Positions 28,284 to 38,770 are shown, numbered from the stretch's first letter. The stretch: 64,000 nt of DNA from JACCQS01 sp963766765 (GCA_963766765.1 CAVYBR010000010.1:1-64000); one strand, 5' to 3'. Program-made: numbers and translations. The notes: generated by a model not told the origin, from the sequence alone.

Positions 28284-31200
28284 GGCTTGCCTCCATGATC
28301 GCGGTGTCGACGTCGCGGCCCTCGCTTTGGCGACCCACGTGGCCTCCAGCACGCGTTGGTAGTCCCGCGGCATGACCTTGGTGAACTGCGCACTGCGCCT
28401 GGGCCAGTCCGAAAGGACGCTTGCGGCCAAGGTGCTTCCGGTGTGCTTCGCGTGCGTGGCGATGACATCGCGCAACCACGCCAGATCCTCGGGCTCGAGG
28501 CGCTGCAACTCGACCATCTCGGTGTTGACCTTCTTCGGATCGAGGCCCAGCACGAACGCGATGCCGCCAGACATTCCCGCCGCCATGTTGCGGCCCGTTT
28601 TGCCGAGCACCACCACCCGGCCGCCGGTCATGTACTCGCATGCGTGATCGCCGACCCCTTCGACGACAGTCAGGGCCCCGGAGTTGCGTGCGGCGAACCG
28701 CTCCCCGACCCGGCCGCGCAGAAACAGCTCGCCGGACGTGGCGCCGAAAAGCAGGGTGTTTCCCGCGATCACGTTGTCCTCGGGCAGGAACAGCACGTCA
28801 TCGGGCGGCCTGACGATGACCCGGCCGCCGGACAATCCCTTGCCCACGTAGTCGTTGGCGTCTCCGATCAGCTCCAGCGTGATGCCCGGAGGCAGGAAAG
28901 CCCCGATGGACTGGCCGGCAGAACCAGTCAGGGTGATGTGAATCGTGTTGTCGGGCAGACCCTCAGCGCCATAGCGACGGGTGACCTCGGAACCGAGAAG
29001 GGTGCCGACGGTGCGGTTGACGTTGCGCACCGGCAGTTCCAGCCGGACGGGGTGCGCGTCTTCCAGAGCTCCCTCGGCGAGCTGGATGAGGGTGCGGTCC
29101 AGCGCCTCTTCCAGACCGTGCTCCTGCCCCCTGGTGTCGACGGCGTTCTCCGCTGTCGGGGACCGCGAAGACCGGAGACAGGTCCAGGCCCTTGCTCTTC
29201 CAGTGGGCGATGCCCTCGTCGGTGTCGAGCACCTCGGCGTGGCCGACGGCCTCGTCGATGCTGCGGAATCCGAGTTCGGCGAGGTATCGGCGGATGTCCT
29301 CGGCGATGAACCGGAAGTAGTTCTCGACGAACTCCGGTTTGCCGTTGAACCGCGCCCGCAGCTCAGGGTTTTGGGTCGCGACGCCGACAGGACACGTGTC
29401 GAGGTGACAGACCCGCATCATGATGCAGCCCGAAACCACGAGCGGAGCGGTGGCGAAACCGAACTCCTCGGCACCGAGCAGCGCGGCGACAATGACATCG
29501 CGAGCGGTACGCATACCTCCGTCACACTGCACCGTGATGCGGTCACGCAGACCGTTGAGCATCAGCGTCTGCTGGGTGTCGGCCAGCCCGATCTCCCATG
29601 GCACGCCGGCATGTTTGAGGCTGGTGAGCGGCGCGGCACCGGTGCCGCCGTCGTATCCGGAGATCAGCACCACGTCGGCGTGCGCCTTGGAGACACCTGC
29701 CGCGACCGTGCCGACGCCGACACTGCTGACTAGCTTGACGTGGATGCGCGCATCGGCGTTGGCGTTCTTCAGATCGTGGATGAGCTGGGCAAGATCCTCG
29801 ATCGAATAGATGTCATGGTGTGGCGGCGGCGAGATCAGGCCGACGCCGGGCGTCGAGTGTCGGGTCCTGGCGATGTTCGGATATACCTTGTAGCCCGGAA
29901 GTTGCCCACCCTCACCGGGTTTGGCGCCCTGGGCCATCTTGATCTGGATATCGGTGGCGTTCAGCAGGTAGTCGCTGGTGACGCCGAAGCGACCGGAGGC
30001 AACCTGCTTGACGGCGCTGCGACGTCTGGGATCGTAGAGGCGGTCGGTGTCCTCGCCGCCCTCCCCGGAGTTGGAGCGGCCGCCGAGGTTGTTCATCGCG
30101 ATGGCCATGGTTTCGTGCGCTTCGGCCGAGATGGAGCCGTAGCTCATGGCGCCCGTATTGAACCGCGTGACGATCGAGTCGACGGACTCGACTTCCTCCA
30201 GCGGAACCGGCGACCGCAGGCTCTTGAAACCGAAAAGGCCGCGCAGGGTGCCGCCCTCGGCGGAGAGGCGGTTAACCTCGTCGGAATACTGCTTGAAGAC
30301 CTCATAGCGGCCGGTGCGGGTCGAATGTTGCAGCAGGAAAACCACTTCGGGCGTGAACAGATGCAGTTCGCCCTCGCGGCGGAACGCGTATTCGCCGCCG
30401 ACCTCGAGTCGCCGGTGCACACGCTCGGTCGGATTCTCCGGGTATGCCCGCCGATGCCTGACCTTGACTTCTTCTGCGAGCACGTCGAGCGCGACGCCCC
30501 CGAGTTGGCTCGGGGTGCCCGTGAAGTACTCGTCGATGACGTGCTTGTCGATGCCCACGGCCTCGAAGGCCTGTGCGGCGGTGTAGGAGGCGACGGTCGA
30601 GATGCCCATCTTGCTCATCACCTTCGTCACACCCTTGCCGAGCGCTTTGAGGTAGTTGCGCACTGCCGCAGCGGGTTCGATGCCGGTGAGCTCACCTTCG
30701 CGGATGAGGTCTTCGATGGACTCGAACGCCAGGTACGGATTGACCGCGGCGGCACCGAAGCCGATGAGCATCGCGATGTGGTGCACTTCGCGGGCGTCGC
30801 CGCTTTCCACCACCAGGGCGACGGTGGTGCGTTCCTTCGTGCGTACGAGGTGATGGTGTACGGCCGATACGGCCAGTAGCGACGGAATCGGCGCACGGGT
30901 GTGGTCGGAGTCGCGGTCGGAGATGACCAGGGTGCGTGCGCCTTTGGCGATGGCGTCGCACGCCCGCAGGCGTAGGTCCTCCACGGCGTCGGCGAGGCCC
31001 TCGCCGCCCCGTTCGACGTCGTAGAGCGCTTTCAGGACGGCCGTCCTCAGCCCCCCTTGCTCACCGTCGTCGTTGATGTGGACGATCTTGTTGAGTTCAT
31101 CGTTGTCGAGAACCGGCCAGCGCAACACGATCTGGCGGCACGACGCCGCGGTCGGCTCGAGGAGGTTCTGCTCGGGACCCATGACGCGGGCCATCGAGGT

Positions 31201-32799
31201 GACGACCGCCTCGCGGAGCGCATCCAACGGCGGGTTGGTCACCTGCGCGAAGAGTTCGACGAAGTAGTCGTAGAGCAGCCGGGATCGCTGGGACAGCACG
31301 GCCGTCGGGGTGTCGGTGCCCATGGACCCCAGCGGTTCGGCGCCGGAGGCGGCCATGGGAGTGAGCAGGATGCGCAGCTCTTCCTCGGTGTAGCCGAACG
31401 CGATCTGTCTGCGCACGACGGACTCGTGGTTGGGCTGAACGCGGGCACGGTCGGGCAGCGTCGCGATGTCGAGCAGCCCGGAGTGCAGCCACTCCCCGTA
31501 CGGGCGGTTTTCGGCCAGGGACTCCTTGATCTCGTCGTCACCGACGATGCGGCCGGCGGCGGTGTCGACGAGGAGCATCTTTCCGGGCTGGAGCCGGCCC
31601 TTGGCGACGATCTGCGAGGACGGCACGTCGAGCACACCGCTCTCGCTGGCCAGGATGATGCGGTCGTCAAGGGTGCGCCACCAGCGTCCGGGCCGTAATC
31701 CGTTGCGGTCCAACACCGCTCCCACGAGAGTGCCATCGGTGAAGGTGACGCAGGCCGGTCCGTCCCACGGCTCCATCAGCGAGGCGTGGAACTGCCAGAA
31801 CGCCCGTTCGGCGGGCTCCATCGTGGTGTTGTTCTCCCACGCCTCGGGGATCATCATCAGAACGGCATGCGGCAGGCTGCGCCCGCCCAGGTGCAGCAGT
31901 TCGAGGACCTCGTCGAACGACGCGGAGTCGGATGCCTCCGGCGTGCAGATCGGCGACAGACGGCTCAGGTCACCGGGAATCTTGGCGCTGGCGAGCATGG
32001 CTTCGCGTGCGTGCATCCGGTTGCGGTTGCCGCGCACGGTGTTGATCTCACCGTTGTGCGCAACGAAACGGAACGGATGCGCCAACGGCCACGACGGGAA
32101 CGTGTTCGTCGAGAAGCGGCTGTGCACGATGGCGATCGCACTGAGGCAGCGTTCGTCGCGCAGATCCGGAAAGTATTGGGGCAGTTGCATTGTGGTGAGC
32201 ATGCCCTTGTACACCATGGTGCGGCAGGACAGCGACGGGAAGTACACGCCGTTGCGTTCGGCGCGCTTGCGCAGCGGATAGACGCGACGATCGAGATCGA
32301 TACCGCCGAGTCGGTGCGGTGAGGCGACGAACAGCTGTTCCATGTGCGGCATACAGCCGAGCGCCGTCGCGCCGACCTCTGCCCCGTCCGGGTCGGTGGG
32401 GACCTCACGCCAGCCGAGAACGGTGAGCCCTTCGTCGTCGGCGATCGCTTCGACGCGTTCACGTGCGGCGGCCCGTGCGTCGGAGTCCTGCGGTAAGAAG
32501 CAGATCCCCGCGGCGAACGTGTTGGCGCCGTCGGCGGTAGGCGGCGGCAATTCGAAATCGACGGCGTCGCGCAACAGCTCGACGGGCAGCTGGATCAGGA
32601 TGCCTGCGCCGTCGCCGCTGTTGGGTTCGGCGCCCGCGGCCCCACGGTGTTCAAGATGCTCCAAGGCCACCAGCCCGTCGACGACGATGGCGTGCGACCG
32701 GCGGCCTTGGATGTCCGTGATCATGGCGACGCCACAGGAGTCCGACTCGTTGTCCGGGTCGTACAGGCCTTGCGGCTCGGGGAATGCCGAATAGAGCAT
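28276..32799 (-). CDS. gltB: glutamate synthase large subunit, two frame breaks
   Basis: About 1,500 residues make two glutamates from glutamine and 2-oxoglutarate. After MLYSAFPEPQGLYDPDNESD comes the amidotransferase Cys in SCGVAM. A central domain, the FMN domain (AQGAKPGEGGQLPG; ISPPPHHDIYSIEDL; CPVGVATQNP) and the C-terminal beta-helix (TGGRVVVLGKTGRNMAAGMSGG) follow. One break near 29,155 interrupts the FMN to helix transition. Another near 28,320 (GAGGGCC where GGAGGGCC is needed) hides the true end DVDTAIMEASRG and TGA 28276-28278. A hairpin abuts its ribosome site. Confidence 0.9.
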
Positions 32800-32803
32800 C
32801 GAG

Positions 32804-32844
32804 GGAGAACCTCCGCAGTCCGGGAAATGATGTCCCGGGACTGC
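32804..32844 (-). promoter_or_regulatory. leader hairpin touching the gltB ribosome-binding site
   Basis: On the minus strand a stem of eleven pairs with one bulged base (32844-32833 with 32825-32815, seven-base loop) ends directly against GGAGG, which lies 11 bases before the gltB ATG. It could terminate the upstream DUF2752/TM2 transcript or control access to the ribosome site. I see no conserved riboswitch fold. Confidence 0.45.
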
Positions 32845-32883
32845 ACCGGCCCGAATAGCGATTGTATCAGCGCAAAGTGCGAG

Positions 32884-33292
32884 CTACCCGTCGAGAACCG
32901 TCGGGACCAGCGGGAATCCGGGAAGGTTGCGCACCACGGTCCAGGTGACGGCGATGGCGACGATGACGACGGCGGAGAACCGCGTCATCCACGGTCGTCC
33001 GCTGCGGCGGCGCACCAGAATCCATACCAGCAGCAGCGGCAGACCGATAAGGGCGACGACGTTGTCGACGACGGCAGCGGCCAGATCCAGGTGAAGAACG
33101 TCGTGCACCATCCGCATGCCCCCGCAGCCTGGACAGAACAGACCCGTCGCCGCGATGAAAGGGACACGGAAGGAAGAAGTTCGGTCGATGCGGATCGCCG
33201 AACCCGATGTAGGCAAGGACACCCGCGAATGCGGCGCCCGTCCCGAGCGCGGTATACAGCCGTCCCCGGCTGGGGGCCGTGCTAAGTGCCAT
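32884..33292 (-). CDS. DUF2752 small membrane protein, one frame break
   Basis: About 136 residues start MALSTAPSRGRLYTALG at 33292. A first helix precedes CPF, then after a frame change near 33,155 the DUF2752 hallmark AATGLFCPGCGGMRMVH and two further helices ending PTVLDG. Removing one C restores the family pattern CPF-x-ATGL-x-CPGCGG. The two Cys of CPGCGG are the family's conserved feature; the function is unknown. It overlaps the end of the TM2 gene by 11 bases and lies upstream of gltB, at the Rv1616 position. Confidence 0.75.
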
Positions 33293-33683
33293 CGCGCAGC
33301 GGACGCCCCTCCGGATCACGCACCTTGTCGGTGAATATCAGAACCGCATCGATGATTCCCCAGACGATGGCACCGAGCCCGCAGGTCACGAGCCCGACGA
33401 TGAGCTGGGCCACGCCGAGACCGACCTGGCCGAGATACATGCGGCCGATGCCGACGATCCCGAACAGCCCGAGCAACTGCAGCAGGCCGGCAATCATCTT
33501 CGTTTTGTCCGAGAACGGCTCACCCGTCAGCGGGTGACGGCCGAACGGCGCGCTCGGATCCTGGTAGGCCTGCGGGTACTGGCCGGCAGGCGGCGGGTAC
33601 TGCGGGGCATAGCCGGGCTGTGGCGGAGGCGGAGGTGCTGGCTGGCTTCCAAATTCGTTGCCACCGAACTGCGGTTCAGTCAT
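33282..33683 (-). CDS. TM2-domain protein
   Basis: This 133-residue protein starts MTEPQFGGNEFGSQPAPPPPPQ. It has about 60 residues of Pro/Gln/Tyr-rich cytosolic tail, then a TM2 domain of two helices around the short turn (KTKMIAGLLQLLGLFGIVGIGRMYLGQ; GVAQLIVGLVTCGLGAIVWGIIDAVLIF). The G-x-x-RMYLG and WGIIDAV segments are characteristic. The biochemical role is unknown. Its stop overlaps the start of the DUF2752 gene, so the pair is probably co-translated. Confidence 0.85.
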   Translation of the reverse strand: MTEPQFGGNEFGSQPAPPPPPQPGYAPQYPPPAGQYPQAYQDPSAPFGRHPLTGEPFSDKTKMIAGLLQLLGLFGIVGIGRMYLGQVGLGVAQLIVGLVTCGLGAIVWGIIDAVLIFTDKVRDPEGRPLRDGT

Positions 33684-33717
33684 GACAGACAGCATGCCAG
33701 ACCGGACGGCGATTACC

Positions 33718-34296
33718 TCAGGTTTGGCCGCCGACCAGGCGCAGGGTGTCCACGAGACCGGTGATCGGGATCGATGGGTCGATCGAGCGCAGCAACCCAA
33801 GGCCGATGCCGAGCGCGAGCATCACGGTGGCCGTTTCACCGCCGGGCATCGGCGGATCGGTCGTGACGGCGGATTCGGCTGCCCCGGTGAGTATTTGGAG
33901 GATGGATTCCAGCCGGGCCGCCATGTCGGTCCGCAGCTGCTCATTTCGGCGGGCATGCACGGCGAACTCGACCTCGAGCGACGTCCAACCCGGATCGCCG
34001 ATAATGCGTTCGGCCCACTCGCGAAGTGCCTCGATCCGAGACCCCGCGTCCGGTCTCGCCATGACGTCCAGGATCTCGGCCAGCCGCTCTGACCTCACCT
34101 CGTCGAGCACCGCCGTGCACAGCTCGTCCTTGTTGCGGAAGTTGGAGTAGACCGCTCCTTTGGAGAAGCCCGCCGCATCGGCGACCTTTTCGAGTGACGT
34201 CGGGTGATAGCCGTCCTCGAAGAAGAGTCGCCGCGCGGTGCTGACCAGTTCGGACCTGGTCTGCGCCTGGCTCTCGGCGCGGGACAACCTCGGCAT
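33718..34296 (-). CDS. TetR-family repressor
   Basis: This 192-residue regulator has an N-terminal helix-turn-helix (LVSTARRLFFEDGYHPTSLE, then VADAAGFSKGAVYSNFRNKD) and a divergent C-terminal ligand domain of all-helical character. The start MPRLSRAESQAQTR at 34296 places the HTH at residues 20-60. It is transcribed away from the SDR gene across a 71-base gap holding a 19-bp palindrome, so it most likely represses the SDR/monooxygenase operon and itself. The inducer is unknown. Confidence 0.88.
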   Translation of the reverse strand: MPRLSRAESQAQTRSELVSTARRLFFEDGYHPTSLEKVADAAGFSKGAVYSNFRNKDELCTAVLDEVRSERLAEILDVMARPDAGSRIEALREWAERIIGDPGWTSLEVEFAVHARRNEQLRTDMAARLESILQILTGAAESAVTTDPPMPGGETATVMLALGIGLGLLRSIDPSIPITGLVDTLRLVGGQT

Positions 34297-34314
34297 TCTC
34301 GGCAGTCTAGCCCT

Positions 34315-34352
34315 TTGACATACTTTTGGACTCTGGATACCGTCGGTATCCA
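34315..34352 (+). promoter_or_regulatory. promoter with overlapping palindromic operator
   Basis: A consensus -35 TTGACA (34315-34320) is followed after 17 bases by TACCGT (34338-34343), a plausible -10. The perfect 19-bp palindrome TGGATACCGTCGGTATCCA (34334-34352; 8-bp half-sites, 3-base spacer) covers that -10. Binding of the adjacent TetR protein here would block RNA polymerase. An AGGAGG ribosome site sits just before the SDR ATG. Confidence 0.72.
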
Positions 34353-34367
34353 TACGAGAGGAGGCCC

Positions 34368-35186
34368 ATGGCCTACCCGAAGATCGCGCTCGAGGGCGCC
34401 GTCGTGGCGGTGACCGGTGGCGCCCGCGGCATTGGAAAGGCGACCGCTGAGGAGTTCACCTCGAGAGGTGCGGTCGTGTGCGTCGGCGATCTCGACGCGG
34501 CACACTCACCCAACGCCTACGTCGTGGACGTCAGCTCCCGCGACTCGTTCGGCAGGTTCGTGGACGCGGTGCTCGGCCGTCACGGCCGCATCGACATCCT
34601 CGTGAACAACGCAGGGGTGATGCCGGTGGGCGATTTCCTCTCCGAGGACGACGCGATCAGCAGAACGACACTGGACGTCAACGTGTGGGGCCTCATCCAC
34701 GGCATGAGAGCCGTGATGCCGCACATGATCGACCGCGGCCGCGGACATGTGGTCAACGTCGCATCGATGGCGGGCAAGTTGGTGGTTCCGGGCCTGGCGG
34801 TCTACAACGCCAGTAAGTTCGCCGCCGTGGGACTGTCTGCCGCGGTCCGTGAGGAATACCGGGGTTCGGGTGTCAGCGTCAGCACGGTGCTGCCGAGCGC
34901 GGTGCGGACCCGGCTCGCGTCGGGTGTGCCGCTCGGGCACGGCATGCCGACGGTCGACGCTGACGACGTCGCGCGTGCGATTGTCGGTAGCGTCCGGCGC
35001 CGTCGCGCCGAGATCACCGTTCCGCGGTACCTGTCGGGCTGGGATCTCGTGAATGCGGCGGCGCCCGAACCGGTGATGCGGCTGGGCCGCAGGCTGATCG
35101 GCGACCGCAGGGCGTTGACATCGGTTCAGCGCGATGTACGTGCGGCCTACGAGGAGACGATCGCAATCCAGGCCGCGGATCGATGA
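34368..35186 (+). CDS. short-chain dehydrogenase/reductase
   Basis: This 272-residue SDR interconverts an alcohol and a carbonyl with NAD(P). It has the cofactor motif VTGGARGIGKA, NNAG in ILVNNAGVMPVG, the catalytic Ser in NVASMAGKLV and the Tyr-Lys pair YNASK. The start MAYPKIALEG at 34368 follows AGGAGG. It is coupled to a flavin monooxygenase (ATGA) and controlled by the divergent TetR. The SDR plus FMO pairing resembles the mycobacterial sadH/mymA genes, but the substrate is not predictable. Confidence 0.9.
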   Translation: MAYPKIALEGAVVAVTGGARGIGKATAEEFTSRGAVVCVGDLDAAHSPNAYVVDVSSRDSFGRFVDAVLGRHGRIDILVNNAGVMPVGDFLSEDDAISRTTLDVNVWGLIHGMRAVMPHMIDRGRGHVVNVASMAGKLVVPGLAVYNASKFAAVGLSAAVREEYRGSGVSVSTVLPSAVRTRLASGVPLGHGMPTVDADDVARAIVGSVRRRRAEITVPRYLSGWDLVNAAAPEPVMRLGRRLIGDRRALTSVQRDVRAAYEETIAIQAADR

Positions 35187-36652
35187 TGGCCAAGCGCGAG
35201 CCGAGAGTCGTCATCATCGGTGCGGGCATTGCCGGCATCGCCACCGCGGTGACATTGCAGGACAACGGTTTCCATGACTTCACAATCCTGGAGAAGGGTT
35301 CCGATGTCGGAGGGGTCTGGCATTGGAACCGATACCCCGGCCTCACCTGTGACGTGCCGTCGCAGCTGTACCAGTTTTCGTTCGCGCCGAAGCCGGATTG
35401 GACCGGCCTGTTCGCGCCGGGCGCAGAGATTCAGCGCTACCTTCGCGATGTTGTCGACCGCCGGAGTCTCGACACCCGTCTCCGATTGAACACTGAGGTC
35501 GAGTCGGCGGAATTCACCGGATCAACCTGGCGTGTAACGACTTCTGACGGTGCGGAGTTGGAGGCAGACTTTCTGATAGCCGCGACCGGCGTGCTGCACC
35601 ACCCCTTCACCCCGGACATCCCCGGGCTCGATTCGTTCGCCGGCGACGTCGTCCACAGCGCGCGTTGGGGCGACGATGTGGTCACCGACGGACGGCGTAT
35701 CGCCGTCATCGGCAACGGCTCGACCGGGGTACAGATCGTGTCCGCACTTCAGGCCGGCGCCGACCACATCACACACTTCGTGCGGACCCCGCAATGGGTG
35801 ATCTGGGCGCCGATGGGGCTGTCCCAGCCGACGCTGGTGGGCTCCTTGTTGCGAAGTGCGCCTGCGTTGCATCGTCGGCTCTACGGCGTGCTGCTCCGAG
35901 GCTCACGCATCTTGACCGACATCGCCCTGCGACCGACTGTGCAGCGTCGGCTGGCACAGAGTTACGCGCGATTGTGCCTACGCATACAAGTACGCGATCG
36001 CGAGCTGCGTGACAGTCTCACCCCGGACTACCAGCCCTTCTGCAAACGCCAAGTCATCTCGAGCTCGTACTACCAAGCGGTCAAGGCGCCGAATGCCGAG
36101 ATAAACACATCGGCCATCGAGGAGATCACGTCACAAGGGATCCGGACCGCCGACGGCCGCAAGACCGACGTGGATCTGTTGATCCTCGCGACCGGATTCC
36201 ATGCGCACAACTACATGCGGCCGATGAACTTGCGCGGCAGGGACGGAGCGTCGATCGACGACGTTTGGGCCAAGGGCCCACGTGGATATCGGATGACGGC
36301 GATTCCCGGATTCCCCAATTTCTTCACCGTGCTCGGACCGAACTCCCCGACCGGTTCGGTGTCACTGCAGTACTCGGCGGAGTTGACCGCCCGCTACATC
36401 ACTCACTGGCTGAGGCGATTTCGTGATGGGGACATCGACACCGTCGAGGTGACCGAGGAAGCCACGGCGAAGTTCAACGACGACGTCGGAGAGGCGCTGG
36501 GCCCGACTGTGTGGAATACCGGTTGCAACTCTTGGTATCTCACCGATGAGGGCAATGTCGACCTATGGCCATACGACCGGAAGGCGATGACCGCAATGCT
36601 GAGTCGACCCGATGATGGTGACTACCACATTCAGAATGGTGGTGGTTGGTAG
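35183..36652 (+). CDS. flavin-containing / Baeyer-Villiger-type monooxygenase
   Basis: This 489-residue class B flavoprotein has FAD motif IIGAGIAGIATAV, the pocket HWNRYPGLTCDVPSQLYQFS, the fingerprint FAGDVVHSARW and NADPH motif VIGNGSTGVQIV. ILATGFHAHNYM is the C-terminal ATG-type FAD contact. The fingerprint fits Baeyer-Villiger enzymes (FxGxxxHxxxW), which insert oxygen next to a ketone. The SDR upstream could supply that ketone from an alcohol, an inference. The start overlaps the SDR stop and the end overlaps the convergent HNH gene by 22 bases. Confidence 0.88.
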   Translation: MMAKREPRVVIIGAGIAGIATAVTLQDNGFHDFTILEKGSDVGGVWHWNRYPGLTCDVPSQLYQFSFAPKPDWTGLFAPGAEIQRYLRDVVDRRSLDTRLRLNTEVESAEFTGSTWRVTTSDGAELEADFLIAATGVLHHPFTPDIPGLDSFAGDVVHSARWGDDVVTDGRRIAVIGNGSTGVQIVSALQAGADHITHFVRTPQWVIWAPMGLSQPTLVGSLLRSAPALHRRLYGVLLRGSRILTDIALRPTVQRRLAQSYARLCLRIQVRDRELRDSLTPDYQPFCKRQVISSSYYQAVKAPNAEINTSAIEEITSQGIRTADGRKTDVDLLILATGFHAHNYMRPMNLRGRDGASIDDVWAKGPRGYRMTAIPGFPNFFTVLGPNSPTGSVSLQYSAELTARYITHWLRRFRDGDIDTVEVTEEATAKFNDDVGEALGPTVWNTGCNSWYLTDEGNVDLWPYDRKAMTAMLSRPDDGDYHIQNGGGW

Positions 36653-38058
36653 TTGGCGGCGAGCCAGGCTTGGCGTTGGCGTTCTTCTTCGGCGATGAGT
36701 TCGGTGCGTTCTCGGCGTTCGGCGTTGATGCGGTCTTGGCGGTCCTGGGCGCGGGTTTGTTTGCGCCGCGGCATCATCGCCCACCGGTCGGGGTCGGGGT
36801 CGGCCAGCTGTGCCGGCAGGTCGAGGTCCGCGGTGGGCGTGGCGAGGGTCGGAAACATCGCCGCGCCGTGCGCCTCGGTGGTGTAGACGTGTCCGGTCGG
36901 GGACCTCAGCACCACGGTGCCGTCGGGCAGCTGGCGATCAGACCAGCCGCAGAACGTTTTGATCAGGTGATGAATCCGGCAGTACGGCTTGTTGTTCGAC
37001 GGATGCGTAGGCCCGGCCGGATAGGGCACCGTGTGATCGATATCGGACTTCTCGGCCGGCTGGTCGCACCCCGGCCAGCGGCACGTCAGATCGCGCCACT
37101 GCACGAACTCCTTGTTCTTCGCACTCAGGTGATACCCCGGATCCGGCGCCACACCCGTCGGCACAGTCAGCGGTTTCAGCGTGGCGGTGGTGGCCAGCTT
37201 CCGCACCGATTCGGCGGGCAGCACCCCGAACCCGCGCAGATACCCCGGCGCATCGCTGCTGCCGTCGAGGGTGCCCTGCTCGGCGAGCACGTGAATGACT
37301 GTCGTCGCGGCACTTCGCGCGGAAGCCTGTGCCGCCGCGGCTGTGCAATCCTCACGTCCGCATTGACACGCCAGGGCGGCTTCGCAGCGCCCTAAGGCGC
37401 CGGAGGCATCGGCACGACGCTGTGTGTGCGTGCGCGGATCGTGTTCACACACGCTGGCCGCCAGCGCATCCAACCTCGCATTGAGCGCGGCCCCGTCGGC
37501 GGCACGCACATGACCGGAAGCAAACGCCATCCCCACGCCGGCTTCGTCCACCTCGAAGTACCGGTTCTCGTCGACCTTGGGTGGGACGCGCACTCCAGCA
37601 GGATCAAACTTGGCCACCCACTGGTCCACCCGATCGCGCAACTTGGGCTTGGACAGCTTCATCCACTTCTCGCAATGCCGCGCGATCGCCTCATCCAGCT
37701 CGGGCATCACCGCGTCCTCGACATTGTCGGTACGCGCGATGATCGTCGACACCATCCGATAGTCGATGGTGCCCCGCAAAAACACCTTGGCCACCGTGGG
37801 CAGCCGATGCGCCAACGTGCACGCGAACTGCACCTGACCCACCGCCCGGGAATGGCTGATGTTCTGCACCGCCGACACCTCCGCGGCCACCCCCGCGCAG
37901 TAATCGACCAGATACCACTCCAGATCGGCCAACGCACCCTGCCGCCGCTCATACAACTGCGCGACCGCCAACAACCGCTGCGCAGTGGACATCGATTCGT
38001 AGCGCGTGGCCTCACCCATCAACTCGATGAGATCCCAATCCCGATCGCACTCGAACAT
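36631..38058 (-). CDS. 13E12-type DUF222/HNH endonuclease-like protein
   Basis: This protein of about 475 residues has an N-terminal DUF222 helical domain and a C-terminal HNH domain (CRWPGCDQPAEKSDIDHTVP, then NNKPYCRIHHLIKT), so zinc Cys, catalytic His and HH are all present. The 13E12 family is multicopy in mycobacteria, and in M. tuberculosis such copies serve as integration sites for the phiRv1 prophage. The start is taken at MFECDRDWDLIE (38058); the frame is open to 38088. Its 3-prime end overlaps the monooxygenase. Nuclease activity of the family is not established to my knowledge. Confidence 0.85.
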   Translation of the reverse strand: MFECDRDWDLIELMGEATRYESMSTAQRLLAVAQLYERRQGALADLEWYLVDYCAGVAAEVSAVQNISHSRAVGQVQFACTLAHRLPTVAKVFLRGTIDYRMVSTIIARTDNVEDAVMPELDEAIARHCEKWMKLSKPKLRDRVDQWVAKFDPAGVRVPPKVDENRYFEVDEAGVGMAFASGHVRAADGAALNARLDALAASVCEHDPRTHTQRRADASGALGRCEAALACQCGREDCTAAAAQASARSAATTVIHVLAEQGTLDGSSDAPGYLRGFGVLPAESVRKLATTATLKPLTVPTGVAPDPGYHLSAKNKEFVQWRDLTCRWPGCDQPAEKSDIDHTVPYPAGPTHPSNNKPYCRIHHLIKTFCGWSDRQLPDGTVVLRSPTGHVYTTEAHGAAMFPTLATPTADLDLPAQLADPDPDRWAMMPRRKQTRAQDRQDRINAERRERTELIAEEERQRQAWLAANYQPPPF

Positions 38059-38207
38059 ACGTTCGACACTACAACCCACCACCGACAAGCGCCGTCAGCT
38101 GCGCCGAACCGCTTCCTGCGCCAGTTGCACCCGCGACGTCGAGCTCGCCGGTGGAAGAATCCCGGCGGGCACGGGCATCACCGGACCGGTGAGCCTGCCC
38201 GTCGAGT

Positions 38208-38770
38208 TCACAGCCTGCCCCTGAGCCGGTCCCGATACGACCGTCCGTCCGGGTCGTACGTCAGGCGATACACGGGTTCGGCCCACAGTCGTGTGAACAG
38301 GCTCAACTTCTCGGCCTTGTGCGGGCGCAGTCGACCCGGCGGGCGTGGCCCCTTCCGGCCCGATGTGTACCAGTCGCCCAGTGCCTCTGCCGCCGAAACG
38401 ATTTCCTCCACAGCACTGACCGGATCGGCGAGTCCCCGGTCTTCGCTGCCGTCTTCCGCGCGATCAAGGTGCTCGCGCAGCAGCCGTAGCCTCAAGTCGC
38501 GGGCGAAGGACCCCTCGGAATCGAGGACGGCACAGGACAGCTCACTGTCATGCGTCCAGGATCGCCGATTGAGGTTGTCGCTGCCGACGCATGCCCACAC
38601 ATCATCGATGACACACGCCTTCGCGTGTACGTACACCGGTGTGCCCTCATGGTTCTCGACATCGAACACATGCACCCGGTCGGGACTGGCCTCGAAACAC
38701 GTCTCCAACGCCTGGCTACGGCCAATCTTGTTGGGCGGCAGAGACAGCCGGCCGTCGACGTCGGGGTGGG
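38208..38770 (-). CDS. phospholipase D-like / cardiolipin synthase, C-terminal half
   Basis: The reading frame gives the second PLD domain: PPNKIGRSQALE, then DRVHVFDVENHEGTPVYVHA, the HKD motif HAKACVIDDVWACVGSDN, and NRRSWTHDSELSCAV. The N-terminal half with the first HKD motif is missing. Recognisable homology stops at HPDVDGR near 38,765, where sequence of opposite orientation and different family begins. The gene is cut by an apparent join rather than decayed. It would act on phospholipids at the membrane. Confidence 0.75.
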
